DNA from: Streptomyces albipurpureus
GTDB lineage: Bacteria > Actinomycetota > Actinomycetes > Streptomycetales > Streptomycetaceae
Length of the DNA stretch: 64,000 bases
Assembly (NCBI RefSeq): GCF_023701525.1
Contig: NZ_JAMQAW010000007.1
Coordinates: forward strand, 309,097 to 373,096
Reading direction: 5' to 3'
The notes beneath the pieces are model-generated. The model saw nothing but the letters and a program-made list of their open reading frames with translations. It was not told where the DNA came from and did not search any database. Below are positions 44,921 to 53,726 of the stretch, piece by piece (position 1 is the stretch's first letter; the number at the start of each line of letters is the position of its first letter). The translations under genes were made by a program, and so were the position numbers.

Positions 44921-46438
44921 ATGCCAAGCAGGCACTCCCATCCGGGCAGCGGCAGCACCGCGAAGGACGCCGCGGTGCCGCAGCCCGGCGGCCCGGGCGG
45001 TGAGTCCTCCGTCGCAGCCGTCCATCGGTGGCGGCTCCTTGCGGTACTGCTGGCTGCCCAGTTCATTGCCAATATCGACACCGCGATCGCCAATATCGCC
45101 GCGCCCGCGATCCAGGACAGCCTCAACGCCTCCGGTGGGCAGGCGGGTCTCGTGGTCTCCAGCTATGTGGTCGCGTACGCCGTCCTGCTCGTGGCAGGCG
45201 CACGACTGGGCGCCAGCCACGGCCATCGGCGGATCTTCCTGGCCGGTCTCGCCGTCTTCACCGTCGCGTCGTTGGCCTGCGCGCTGGCCCCTGACGTGGT
45301 GGTACTGATCGTGGCCAGAGTTCTGCAGGGAATCGGCGCCGCGCTGATGGTGCCCCAGGTACTGAGCGGAATCCAGCTGCACTTCACGGGGCATCAGCGG
45401 ATCAAGGCCCTGGGGTACTACGCGATCGCGCTGTCCGGCGGGGCAGTGGCCGGCCAGGCCCTGGGGGGCGTGCTGATCGCCGCTGACCTGTTCGGCACCA
45501 GTTGGCGCCCGATCTTCCTGATCAACGTACCGGCGGGGCTGCTGCTCATCTGGGCGACGCTACGGTCCATGCCGCCCGATGGGAGCGAGAAGACCCAGGA
45601 CAGCGCGGAGGATGTCGACGTGCGAGGGATGCTGCTCCTCTCGACAGCCGTTCTGCTGCTGATCGTCCCGTTGTTGCTGGGCACTGATGAGGGTTGGCCC
45701 GCCTGGACATGGGCGTGCCTGGCCGCCAGTGTTCCGGTGGCGGTTGCCTTCCGATGGGGCCAACGCCGTCGTTCCGCTCTGGGAGGACGGCCGCTGATCG
45801 CCGATGAAGTGATCCGTGAACCAGCCGTCCGCTGGTCGCTGGCGGCCCACGGCGTCACCACGATGACCTACTTCGCGCTTCTGTTCGTCCTGGCCATCTA
45901 TCTCCAGGAAGGTCTGGGCCGGGGACCCGCCTACGCGGGACTGGCCATGGTCTCGTGGGTGGCCGCCTTCGGGCTCGCCGGCCCGCTGCTGGCCCGCGTG
46001 CCTGAGCGGCACCGGGCAGCGATGCCGGCACTGGGCTGTATGGTCCTGGCCGTCGGGTACACCGCCGTATGGATCTACCTGGCCACAGGCCACCGCACCG
46101 GGCCCGCCCTGTTCGTGCTGCTGGGCATCGGCGGACTCGGACTGGGCATCAGTTCCAATGCCCTGATCGGGCAGATGACGTTCGCGCTACCGGACCGCTA
46201 CGCGGCCGACCTGTCCGGAGTCATCAGTACGAACGCACAGCTGTCCGGAGCGCTGGGGGTCGCCGCCCTGGGCGGCTGCTACCTGTTCCTGGCGGATGGA
46301 GGGTCGGTGGAATCGGCGGCCCGTGCGCTGGAGGCGGTGCTCGGCACCTCGGCCGCGTTATCCGTACTCTCAGCGGTGGCGGCGCAACGAGGCAGCCGGA
46401 CGAGGGCGGCCACCGGCACCGCGGCGACGCTCCCGTAG
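44921..46438 (+). CDS. MFS efflux transporter (DHA2, 14 helices)
   Basis: A 505-residue DHA2-type drug exporter with about fourteen membrane helices, including the motif GARLGASHGHRRIFLAGLAV and the helix-5 motif GGAVAGQALGGVL. It starts MPSRHSHPGSGS after AAGGAGAG. The sigma-factor gene starts two bases after its TAG. It is likely the exporter for the cluster product. Confidence 0.9.
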   Translation: MPSRHSHPGSGSTAKDAAVPQPGGPGGESSVAAVHRWRLLAVLLAAQFIANIDTAIANIAAPAIQDSLNASGGQAGLVVSSYVVAYAVLLVAGARLGASHGHRRIFLAGLAVFTVASLACALAPDVVVLIVARVLQGIGAALMVPQVLSGIQLHFTGHQRIKALGYYAIALSGGAVAGQALGGVLIAADLFGTSWRPIFLINVPAGLLLIWATLRSMPPDGSEKTQDSAEDVDVRGMLLLSTAVLLLIVPLLLGTDEGWPAWTWACLAASVPVAVAFRWGQRRRSALGGRPLIADEVIREPAVRWSLAAHGVTTMTYFALLFVLAIYLQEGLGRGPAYAGLAMVSWVAAFGLAGPLLARVPERHRAAMPALGCMVLAVGYTAVWIYLATGHRTGPALFVLLGIGGLGLGISSNALIGQMTFALPDRYAADLSGVISTNAQLSGALGVAALGGCYLFLADGGSVESAARALEAVLGTSAALSVLSAVAAQRGSRTRAATGTAATLP

Positions 46439-46440
46439 CC

Positions 46441-47037
46441 ATGGACGAGATGGGTGAGATGGCAGGAGCGCTGCCCGAACGCCTGGCCGCGGATCTGGAC
46501 CAGGGGTTCGCCGAGTTGGTCCAGGCACAGGCAACGGGAATCCGTACCTACCTTCTCCGCCTCACCGGGGCGACCGCAGAGGCAGAGGACCTGACGCAGG
46601 ACACCTTCCTGCGCGCCTACGTAGCTCTGCAGAACTACTCACCCGCGCGCCGCCGGGCACTGCGGCCGAGGGCGTGGCTGATGAGTATCGCCACCAACGT
46701 CTGGCGAAACGACATACGCAACAAGAGCCGCCGCCCTGTCTCAGCGGGCCGGGTGGAGGGTGCTGGTGACATCTGGCCGGATGACCGGCCCGGGCCGGAT
46801 GAGCGAGCGCTGACCTCGGCGGACCGCAAGGTCCTCGTCGACGCCCTCGTACAGCTGCCGGAGCGCTACCGGGTGGCCATCGTGCTGCGGCACGTGGCGG
46901 GAATGAGCTACGCGGAGATCGCCGAGGTGCAGGACTGCCCTGTGGGTACCGTCAAGGCCCAGGTGTCCCGGGGCCTGACGGGCCTGCGCGCCCTGCTCAT
47001 CCCTCAGGAGCAGTCGTCAAAGGAGGTGACAATGTGA
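46441..47037 (+). CDS. ECF sigma factor coupled to the alkylation-repair gene
   Basis: A 198-residue ECF sigma factor. Region 2 is AEAEDLTQDTFLRAYVALQN to RAWLMSIATNVWRND, and region 4 is LPERYRVAIVLRHVAGMSYA with GTVKAQVSRGLTGLRALL. It ends EVTM, and the following GTG overlaps its stop (GTGA), with AGGAGG just upstream, so the next protein is made in step. In ECF operons that position usually holds an anti-sigma factor; here it holds an Ada/Ogt-type protein. This suggests a sigma factor switched by DNA alkylation within the cluster. Confidence 0.9.
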   Translation: MDEMGEMAGALPERLAADLDQGFAELVQAQATGIRTYLLRLTGATAEAEDLTQDTFLRAYVALQNYSPARRRALRPRAWLMSIATNVWRNDIRNKSRRPVSAGRVEGAGDIWPDDRPGPDERALTSADRKVLVDALVQLPERYRVAIVLRHVAGMSYAEIAEVQDCPVGTVKAQVSRGLTGLRALLIPQEQSSKEVTM

Positions 47038-47864
47038 ACAAGGAACACGGCGGGGACGCGGCCGAGTGGCACGACGCCGCGATGGCCGACTCTCTCTCCG
47101 AACTCGCCGATCCGGCCCCGTCTGAGCAAGCGCCTGCGGACTTCGCCCTCTCGATCCTGCGCCGCGCGGGAGTCCCGCCCCGCGCCTACGATGTCTACGC
47201 CCTGCTCGACGCCCCCGGCGGAGGGCTGTACGTGGCCAGCGATGGCACCATGCTGACCTGTGCTGCTCTGGGTATCGTGACGCCAGGGCCAGAGGATTTC
47301 GAGGCGTACTACCGGGCCCGTACCGGCAGGACCGCGGTCCGCACCACCATAGCGCCCACGGGGGTGCGCACAGCGCTGCGAACCGGCCGGGCCAAGCAGC
47401 TCAGCCTCGATCTGTCTCCGCTTTCCGCATCGGAGCAGGCCGCCCTGGCCGTGGTGCGCACCATCCCCCGCGGACAGATGCGGCCGGTCTCCTGGATCGC
47501 GCGGGAGGCAACGCTGCCGGACCGGGCCGCAGTCGTCGCCGCCGTTCTCCGCAACCCGCTCCAGCTGATCATCCCCTGCCATCGGGTCGCCTACGACAAC
47601 GGCCGACCGTGCGACACCGCCTATGGCCCGGCCGTGAGTGACGAGTTGAGGGCGGCCGAGGGCATCGAAGCGGACCATCTGGATTCCCTGGCCCGGCAGC
47701 ACACGCTCTACCTCGGCAGTGACACCACCCGTATCTACTGCCACCCGACATGTGCCCATGCGCGCCGGATCACCACCTTGCACCAAGTTCCCTTCCGTTC
47801 CGCTCACTCCGCCCGTCAGGCGGGCTACCGGCCCTGCAAGAGCTGCCGGCCAGCCGCCGCGTGA
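47034..47864 (+). CDS. Ada-like protein: alkylguanine transferase plus C-terminal Ada zinc domain
   Basis: A 276-residue protein. Residues 1-50 resemble a short anti-sigma-like helical segment (DSLSELADPAPSEQAPADFA), which is tentative. Residues 55-210 are an Ogt/MGMT domain with the methyl-accepting PCHRV (C182). Residues 230-276 are an Ada N-domain-type zinc module (IYCHPTCAHARRITTLHQVP, GYRPCKSCRP; C236, C240, C268, C271), which in E. coli Ada takes methyl groups from phosphotriesters and turns on transcription. Domain order is reversed relative to Ada. Coupled to the sigma gene by GTGA. It could repair DNA and sense methylation to free sigma, which is inference. Confidence 0.85.
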   Translation: MNKEHGGDAAEWHDAAMADSLSELADPAPSEQAPADFALSILRRAGVPPRAYDVYALLDAPGGGLYVASDGTMLTCAALGIVTPGPEDFEAYYRARTGRTAVRTTIAPTGVRTALRTGRAKQLSLDLSPLSASEQAALAVVRTIPRGQMRPVSWIAREATLPDRAAVVAAVLRNPLQLIIPCHRVAYDNGRPCDTAYGPAVSDELRAAEGIEADHLDSLARQHTLYLGSDTTRIYCHPTCAHARRITTLHQVPFRSAHSARQAGYRPCKSCRPAAA

Positions 47865-47904
47865 CCGGATGGGCCGGAATTCATCGCCGTCGAAGGAGAG
47901 TCCG

Positions 47905-48504
47905 TTGAACTCCAGAAGCCTGCCAGCCGGCACCGTGGCCCTCACCGTCCACCGCACTCCACTGGGGCCCGTGGCCTTGGGCGCTTCTGACGAGGCGATC
48001 CTGTACTGCGTGCCCGCGCCGCTGGAGCAGGCTCGTAGGCGACTGGGACCCCTGGCACGGGAGTTGATCGAGAATGCCGGCGGTTTCACGCCTTCCCAGG
48101 CCCGCCTGCTGTCGCAGGCCCGTAGCGAGATCGACAGCTACCTCCGGCGGGAGCGGTCGTCCTTCACGGTTCCGGTCGACCTGCGCGCGGCGACTCCTTT
48201 CAGCCAAGAGGTGATGTTGTCGTTGCAGGCGTTCGTGTCCTACGGGCACACCGCGACATACACGGAAATCGCGACGAAGCTGTTGCGGCCGAAGGCCGCG
48301 CGTGCGGTGGGCGGGGCACTCGCAGCCAATCCGGTCTGTGTGATCCTGCCCTGCCACCGGGTTGTTGGTTCCCGGGGGTTGACCGGGTACGCGGGCGGGT
48401 TGCCCGCGAAACGCTTCCTGCTGGCACTGGAAAGCGCCGCGCCTGTCACGCCAGAGAATCTACTGGTTACCCCTGCCACAGCAGCCGAACGGCCAGCGCG
48501 ATGA
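47905..48504 (+). CDS. ogt: Methylated-DNA--protein-cysteine methyltransferase
   Basis: A 199-residue O6-alkylguanine-DNA alkyltransferase. The active site is ILPCHRVVGSRGLTGYAGGL (C150), with the helix-turn-helix ATYTEIATKLLRPKAARAVG before it. A TTG at 47905, preceded by GGAG at 47894, gives the family length. It is the second alkyltransferase in a row and should protect the host from methylating nitrosourea. Its 3' end overlaps the convergent LysE gene by 38 bases. Confidence 0.9.
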   Translation: MNSRSLPAGTVALTVHRTPLGPVALGASDEAILYCVPAPLEQARRRLGPLARELIENAGGFTPSQARLLSQARSEIDSYLRRERSSFTVPVDLRAATPFSQEVMLSLQAFVSYGHTATYTEIATKLLRPKAARAVGGALAANPVCVILPCHRVVGSRGLTGYAGGLPAKRFLLALESAAPVTPENLLVTPATAAERPAR

Positions 48505-49126
48505 ACACCATGCCCCCAACCGCGTTCGCCACGCGCGGGACCATCGCGTTCGCGGCGCCTCCCGGGCCCCTCCTGCGCACCCGGCGGGCGAAGAGGTGAA
48601 CCGCTGTGATGAGGAACGCCAGCCACAGTGTGCCCAGCACGAGGTAGACCGCGGCCAGCATGGCGAGGCTGCGGCCGTAAGCAGCTCCGGCAGGGACGAA
48701 CTGGGGGAGGTAGGCGAGGAAGAACAGTCCGACTTTGGGGTTGCCACCGGTGGACAACAGCCCCAGTGCGACACATCGCCAGACAGTGCGCGGCGGCTCG
48801 GTCGGAGTTGGCTCGGGTGCGTTGGGGACCGTGGCGCGCGGCGGCCGGACGGCACCTTGCAGGGCCTTCACACCGAGGACGAACAGCAAGGCCGCCCCCG
48901 CCCACACCAAGGCGGTGAACAGCACGGGGACCTGGGTCACCAGCATGGACGCACCGCTGAGCGCGGCCACGGCGTGTCCGGCACCGGCGCCTATCATGCC
49001 GACCGCGGCAGCCGTGGCCTGCTGCCACGCGCCCGTACGCAACACCAGATGGGTGACGAGGGCCGCGTCCGGGCCCGGTGTGACGATCACGGCGAGCGAG
49101 GTCGTCAGGAACAGCCCAGTGATCAT
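48467..49126 (-). CDS. LysE/RhtB-family exporter
   Basis: A 219-residue protein with about six membrane helices. The family signature is FLTTSLAVIVTPGPDAALVT at the N-terminus and LLSTGGNPKVGLFFLAYLPQ in the middle. LysE proteins export amino acids. In this cluster it may export a methylarginine or citrulline-type intermediate or a toxic byproduct. It is the last gene of the minus-strand sznE operon, 109 bases after the Rieske gene. Confidence 0.88.
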   Translation of the reverse strand: MITGLFLTTSLAVIVTPGPDAALVTHLVLRTGAWQQATAAAVGMIGAGAGHAVAALSGASMLVTQVPVLFTALVWAGAALLFVLGVKALQGAVRPPRATVPNAPEPTPTEPPRTVWRCVALGLLSTGGNPKVGLFFLAYLPQFVPAGAAYGRSLAMLAAVYLVLGTLWLAFLITAVHLFARRVRRRGPGGAANAMVPRVANAVGGMVFIALAVRLLWQG

Positions 49127-49235
49127 CCGTATGTCTCTCGGTGTCGGTGGTCTGCTGAACGGACATCCAGGGGGGAGCCGATGCGGTGGGCGACAGCGCG
49201 GTGTCCGGGTTGTTCCGGCCCGGACACCGCGTGCG

Positions 49236-49565
49236 TCAGCAGATGGACAGATCAGGGGACAGCGGCCGGTACTCGACCTGGGGTTCGGCACCCGTGTCGA
49301 ATGCGCCAGCGAAGACCGCGGTGACCAGATCTCCGCGTCGAACCGCTGGTACCTCCTGGCGTAGTCGGCTGAGTGACACTCCACGCTCATGCCATGGGCA
49401 CACCAACTGCCGACCGTTGGGACCGATGCGGGCCAGATGGAGAGGGCCGCCGCGATGCGGGCAGCGGGCCGGCATGACGAATGCCCCTTGGGCGGTGCGG
49501 GCATACACGTACGGCATGCCTGCCACGGTCACGCAGTTACCTCGGCCCGCTGTCGAGAACGTCAC
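49236..49565 (-). CDS. Rieske [2Fe-2S] protein coupled to sznF
   Basis: A 109-residue single-domain Rieske protein. The ligands are C-P-H in PARCPHRGGPLHLA and C-P-W-H in LVCPWHERGVS. GTG at 49565 overlaps the sznF stop (TAGTG), so the two are translationally coupled; a longer ATG start at 49613 inside sznF is less likely. It may supply electrons to the SznF diiron site, which needs reductant in each hydroxylation. That role is inference from the coupling. Confidence 0.87.
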   Translation of the reverse strand: MTFSTAGRGNCVTVAGMPYVYARTAQGAFVMPARCPHRGGPLHLARIGPNGRQLVCPWHERGVSLSRLRQEVPAVRRGDLVTAVFAGAFDTGAEPQVEYRPLSPDLSIC

Positions 49566-50983
49566 TACAGGCACTGGGTGTAGTCCCCCACCGAATGAAT
49601 CTGATATACGCACTCATCGGATTCGATGATCGCCCCGTGCAGGCGGTTCCTTTCGATGACGGTACCCTCGCCAGCGTGCAGGATCTGATGCGAGTCGAAT
49701 CCGCTGACGAATTTCATCGTGCCGGAAACTATGTGGCACAGCTCATCGCCCTCGTGGCTATGCGTGTTGGAAAGCTCGCCGTACGGTTCGACGATGTCGG
49801 CGAGCGGTGCGGTGACACGGCCACTGGAGATTGCTTCCCAAACGGGGGTGTGGAGCTTCTTGTACTCTGGCCCCTTGTCCATCCAGCGAATCTGGGCTGC
49901 GAAATCCTTATCCGTGATGTCCTGGATCACGCGGTACTCTTCGATGCCGCGGACTATCTCCGGGATGATGGCTTCGCCATGGGCTTCGATGAGCGGCAGG
50001 ATCAGCTTGTCGAGTGCCATCCGACCGTGATGCTGATCGATGTGAACGTGTTCCGTGAAGTACCGCACGTCCGCTCGACCGTCAAAGACCTCGGTGAGCA
50101 GGTCAGCCGCCCGTCGGCAGAAGTCCACCAGTGTGGCTTCGGTGTAGTAGAGCGCACCCACATAGCGAAAGAACAGCTCATGGTTCTTCCCCAGGTAGTG
50201 GAAGTAGTTGTTCATCATGAGACTGCTTCCGAGATAGTACTGCCAGTACCGGTGGACATCCGACTGGAGATCGACCGATTCCATTGTTCTCTCGAATAAC
50301 TGACTGTGCTTCGTGTCGTGTACACCGTACCCGTACTCATCAATTATGATCTTGAACCATTCAGACTGTGGAGCACCGTAGTGGCCAAGGACATTGCGCA
50401 GCATCGGAGATGCCTCGGACAGAAAATCAGGCGCAAACTGGATCAGCCACATGCGTGCTGCGCGCTCGCGGTCCGAGGAGGAGGAAATAGCCTCCTCAGA
50501 GAGCGATGCAGGTGCCGATGCGTCGGCATTCAACGACTCGATGTACTCATTGAAACTCTCCAATGACCACTTTCCGGAAACCTCGACCTCCTGGTCGAGA
50601 AACCCGAAAGCGAACCGTTCAAGCGCGGGCCGTATCGTTTCTCCAAGGACACGGTTGGTGGAACTGTAGAACTGCTGGAAGTCCTCCCATTTGTCTTTCA
50701 ACCCGTTCTTCGGCAGAAACATCAGATCGGCTTCGTACACACTGGTGAGTACCCGCTGCGCGGCCAGACTGCTGTATTCCAGAATCCGGTCCCGCCCCGG
50801 CAGACGATCGAAATCGAGGTAGCGCAGCACCTGTGGACGCAGCTGGCGCCGGTAGGGATTGTCTCCGTTCTCCCACTCCTCGTTGTCGAGATAGATCGGG
50901 TTACTCGCATACCGCACAACCGCATCACGCAGTGCGTCACCGCGCAGCTCGAACGGCGCATAGGGGAAGGAAGCGTGACTCAT
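49565..50983 (-). CDS. sznF: N-nitrosating metalloenzyme (HDO diiron domain plus cupin)
   Basis: A 472-residue protein matching SznF/StzF of streptozotocin biosynthesis in length and layout: N-terminal helices, a heme-oxygenase-like diiron domain (about 150-330) and a C-terminal cupin (390-472). The diiron ligands I recall for SznF (E189, E215, H225, E281, H311, D315, H318) appear here as E190, E216, H226, E282, H312, D316, H319; the cupin ligands (H407, H409, H448) as H408, H410, H449. This is a constant +1 offset. SznF doubly hydroxylates Nω-methyl-L-arginine, then its cupin iron rearranges the product to the N-nitrosourea. It is coupled to the Rieske gene. Literature residue numbers are from memory. 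Confidence 0.95.
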   Translation of the reverse strand: MSHASFPYAPFELRGDALRDAVVRYASNPIYLDNEEWENGDNPYRRQLRPQVLRYLDFDRLPGRDRILEYSSLAAQRVLTSVYEADLMFLPKNGLKDKWEDFQQFYSSTNRVLGETIRPALERFAFGFLDQEVEVSGKWSLESFNEYIESLNADASAPASLSEEAISSSSDRERAARMWLIQFAPDFLSEASPMLRNVLGHYGAPQSEWFKIIIDEYGYGVHDTKHSQLFERTMESVDLQSDVHRYWQYYLGSSLMMNNYFHYLGKNHELFFRYVGALYYTEATLVDFCRRAADLLTEVFDGRADVRYFTEHVHIDQHHGRMALDKLILPLIEAHGEAIIPEIVRGIEEYRVIQDITDKDFAAQIRWMDKGPEYKKLHTPVWEAISSGRVTAPLADIVEPYGELSNTHSHEGDELCHIVSGTMKFVSGFDSHQILHAGEGTVIERNRLHGAIIESDECVYQIHSVGDYTQCL

Positions 50984-51033
50984 GTGTCTGAGTGCCTTTC
51001 GTGGGGAGAGATGTGACCGTCCGTCCGGGAATT

Positions 51034-52131
51034 TCAGGACGCGGTGAGGCTGTAGTCACTCCAGCGCAGCTCGACGCTGCAGGTGCCGCCAGCAACCACC
51101 GGTGCCGGCTTCTCCAAGGGGATCAGCGCCTGCATCCAGTGAGACGAGGTATTTTCGGGGGAATTGCTCAGCGTTATGTCCCCGCCGAGATCGAGTTCGA
51201 ACCAGGTGGCAAGGGCCTGTGCCTCGCCATCCGCGGTCGCCAGGATCGCCAAGGTGCGCCCACCCGGCTCCAGCGGCCCCGATCGCAGATCGAAGGCCGC
51301 GAGCTCGACGGCTTCGGACAGCATGAGATGGGGCCAGGTCTGAAGACGCAGCGGGAAGTGCCCTTGCGTGGCCGCGGAATTGATCAGGGAGACGTCGAAA
51401 CCGTTGGCTTGGCCCGCCCGGTTCAGATTCATCAACGCCGCGCCATTCACCAATCGTCCATACAGGCGGGCCGCGACCGGCATCATGACTCCATCCGAAG
51501 CCAGCAAATGCTCGCGAGCGTGCCTCACCGAGGGCAGCAGTCCTTCGCCGATCAGACCGCAGTCGACGATCTCGGAAACCAAGACATCGACCTTGCGGGT
51601 GAGATCGCGTCCGACCACCAGTTGTGTCGACCGCTTGTTCAGAACCGTGATGGAATCCGACATGCCGTGTTCCGCGACGATCTGGCGAGCGATTTCCGCC
51701 AGCAACGGGTTCTCTTCGCATGTGTAGACATGCGAAGCACCGGCCTTCACAGCGCCCATGGCCAACAGACCGGTTCCGGTGCCTATGTCAAGGACCACCG
51801 ATCCGGCCGGGATCTGCGCGTGCAGCGCCGCGTTCAGCGCGCTGTTCCGCTCCACATCATTGAGCATGGCGAAATGCCAGCGCGGTACCGTGTTCCTGGC
51901 CATTTTCGCAAGAACCGCAGACTGAACCTTCGGATCGAAAATCCCCTGCGGATGGGATAGTATCTCGTATGTCTCACCCAGTAGTTGATTAGCCTCCCGG
52001 ACCTGTGCCTGCAGCGCGGAGACCACAAGACGCACAGCTGGGCTTACCGTGGAGCCAACCGGATCATTCGCAAGTTCAGCGTTCTTCAGACCTTGAGTGG
52101 GAGTGTATCCAGTACCCACAGATTTCCACAC
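51034..52131 (-). CDS. sznE: Arginine N-methyltransferase of the N-nitroso pathway
   Basis: A 365-residue PRMT-like enzyme. SAM motif I is VLDIGTGTGLLAMGAVKAGA (from residue 113), and the double-Glu loop that holds the guanidine is SEIVDCGLIGEGLLP (E187, E196). It matches SznE/StzE, which makes Nω-methyl-L-arginine from free arginine, the SznF substrate. GTG at 52131 opens the frame; a GTG 12 bases later is also possible. sznF begins 50 bases downstream. Confidence 0.92.
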   Translation of the reverse strand: MWKSVGTGYTPTQGLKNAELANDPVGSTVSPAVRLVVSALQAQVREANQLLGETYEILSHPQGIFDPKVQSAVLAKMARNTVPRWHFAMLNDVERNSALNAALHAQIPAGSVVLDIGTGTGLLAMGAVKAGASHVYTCEENPLLAEIARQIVAEHGMSDSITVLNKRSTQLVVGRDLTRKVDVLVSEIVDCGLIGEGLLPSVRHAREHLLASDGVMMPVAARLYGRLVNGAALMNLNRAGQANGFDVSLINSAATQGHFPLRLQTWPHLMLSEAVELAAFDLRSGPLEPGGRTLAILATADGEAQALATWFELDLGGDITLSNSPENTSSHWMQALIPLEKPAPVVAGGTCSVELRWSDYSLTAS

Positions 52132-52614
52132 GTCCCTTCAGTCATTCGCCATGGACTCATGGTTCGCCTTGCGTTGTCGGACGCGAGAAGGCAACGCAAT
52201 GGCGCTCAGAAGGGAGTTGGAAAAACCTCGGACTCCCAGCCTCCACCCGTTGATGCTGCATCGCCCCACCGCGACTCGACCTCATGAAGCATGCGATTGA
52301 ACCAGCAGCAGGGCAAGACTGCCTTTCCTGACTACGCCACCTCCAGTGAGAAAATTCGGACAGGAGGCGTTCGTGGATCGTCGGAGCTGCAACTCTTCCC
52401 ACCGAAGCGGTGTTCGTGCTCGTTCTGGGAAAATTTGGACTTTTTAGCCGACGTCGGTGCCCGGTGCCACGCTGTTTCGGCCAAGCCGAAATGCCGCCCA
52501 AAAATGCAGCCCGACTCGTGCCGACGTCGATGCCCTGGTCGTTTCGCCTGACGAGGGTGCGAAACGAGCTCTGGAAGTTGGGAGCGGAAGGGTGTCATTG
52601 GACTGTGCCCATGA
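52132..52614. promoter_or_regulatory. Upstream region of sznE with two palindromes
   Basis: This AT-richer stretch must hold the sznE promoter. Inside it, CCGACGTCGG at 52448-52457 is a perfect palindrome and TTTCGGC-CAA-GCCGAAA (52475-52491) is a perfect 7-bp inverted repeat. Either could be an operator. No open frame on either strand looks like a protein. Confidence 0.4.
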
Positions 52615-52836
52615 GCTGACCCGTCCGACGACGATGAAGTGATCCCCGACGATGCGGCGGTGGAAGGCGCAATCGATGTGCGCGAGCGCGCTGTCGAGCA
52701 GTGGAGGCGCCGTTGTGTCCTCTGCTCCATCGAACGCCGTCGAACCTGTCCGCGCCCCTTCGAGCGAACACCCGGACAGCGCTTCTTGATCTGCGGTCAG
52801 GACGTTGATCGCAGAGTGTCGGGCCGCCCGGATGAA
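52615..52836 (-). pseudogene. Flavin-reductase fragment
   Basis: The minus strand reads FIRAARHSAINVLTADQEAL, then LLDSALAHIDCAFHRRIVGD and HFIVVGRVSS. These are the middle blocks of the flavin reductase (Flavin_Reduct) domain: NVL..DQ..LS, LAHIEC, GDHFIVVGRV. The first third and the C-terminus are missing, and the next minus-strand gene begins 33 bases upstream, so this is a remnant. It may once have served a flavin-dependent enzyme. Confidence 0.65.
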
Positions 52837-52868
52837 GGGGGGACTCGGGGAGGCGCAGGGCGGCTCTC

Positions 52869-53279
52869 CTACCTCATCGCGCTGTCCCCTTCCCCGTCGC
52901 GGACCGCCTTGAGCTCCGCGATCAGGGCCGCGTCGCGCATCCCGGGCAGGGTGTACCCCTCGGTTTCGTCCCATGGGACGTCGAGGTCGTCCAGGTGTAC
53001 GCGCCACTCCGCGTCCGGTATGGCCCGGCGCAGTTCCGCAACGGAATCCAACACATGGGCGATCACCGGCATCAGACGAGCGGGATCGAACGGCATCTTG
53101 GTGGACCCGTCCACGATCTCCTGCGGTGCGTCCGCATCCCGGTCGTACAGGTACAGGCTTTCCTCGTCGTCGTACGGGAACGACGCCGTGCGCGCGGCGA
53201 CGATGCGCGCGACGGAGGCCGACTCGGCATCGGTCAGGGGTGTCGCGCGCTGCGCGCTGTAGTAAAGGGAGACACTCAT
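52869..53279 (-). CDS. Conserved hypothetical protein
   Basis: A 136-residue acidic soluble protein (MSVSLYYSAQRATPLTDAES, then DDEESLYLYDRDAD). The composition is coherent and the ATG at 53279 is preceded by AAAGGGAG in the coding direction region. It resembles uncharacterised Streptomyces proteins; I know no function. It lies inside the cluster bounds but looks like housekeeping or accessory DNA. Confidence 0.7.
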   Translation of the reverse strand: MSVSLYYSAQRATPLTDAESASVARIVAARTASFPYDDEESLYLYDRDADAPQEIVDGSTKMPFDPARLMPVIAHVLDSVAELRRAIPDAEWRVHLDDLDVPWDETEGYTLPGMRDAALIAELKAVRDGEGDSAMR

Positions 53280-53726
53280 GGAAGAAGCGTATGACCCAGG
53301 TATGACAACGCGGGGCGTGGCGCCGGGACGCTTCCCCGTCAGGATCGAGACCGGCGGAGCCGAACAGCGCTCCCGCCACTGGGGCAGCGGCGTCGGCCGG
53401 GCGCGCCCAGGAGGGACCGGGAGTCCGCCCGAGGCGGCGGCGAACACAGCGGGCAGCCCGTGCCGGAGGGCAGGAGGGGCAGTGAGTTCCGCCGACGACC
53501 GGCTCCCGCATCCCACCCGCCCGCGCTAGCCCGCAGAGGAGCGACCAGCAACGGTAGGCCCCGCGCTTGCAGGGACCACGCGGCTGAAACACCGGGTCCG
53601 GCAGACGGCCCAGATGCGGGCGCCGGCAGGCGGCGTGGATCGGGAGGCGGATTCGCCCGGGAACCCGGCCGGGGTCCGCGCCGACTCCTGAAGCACCAGG
53701 CAAAAGGCGAGCGAGAGGGCAGAGGG
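53280..53726. other. Intergenic region, no gene seen
   Basis: 447 bases between divergent genes. Only GC-rich frames without protein character were found. GAGAGGGCAGAGGG precedes the ATG at 53727. Confidence 0.45.

Noticed and set aside
52444..53703. 419-codon minus-strand frame
   Set aside because: Only the 52615-52836 part has protein-like sequence (flavin reductase). The rest overlaps a better gene at 52869-53279 and is Arg-rich.
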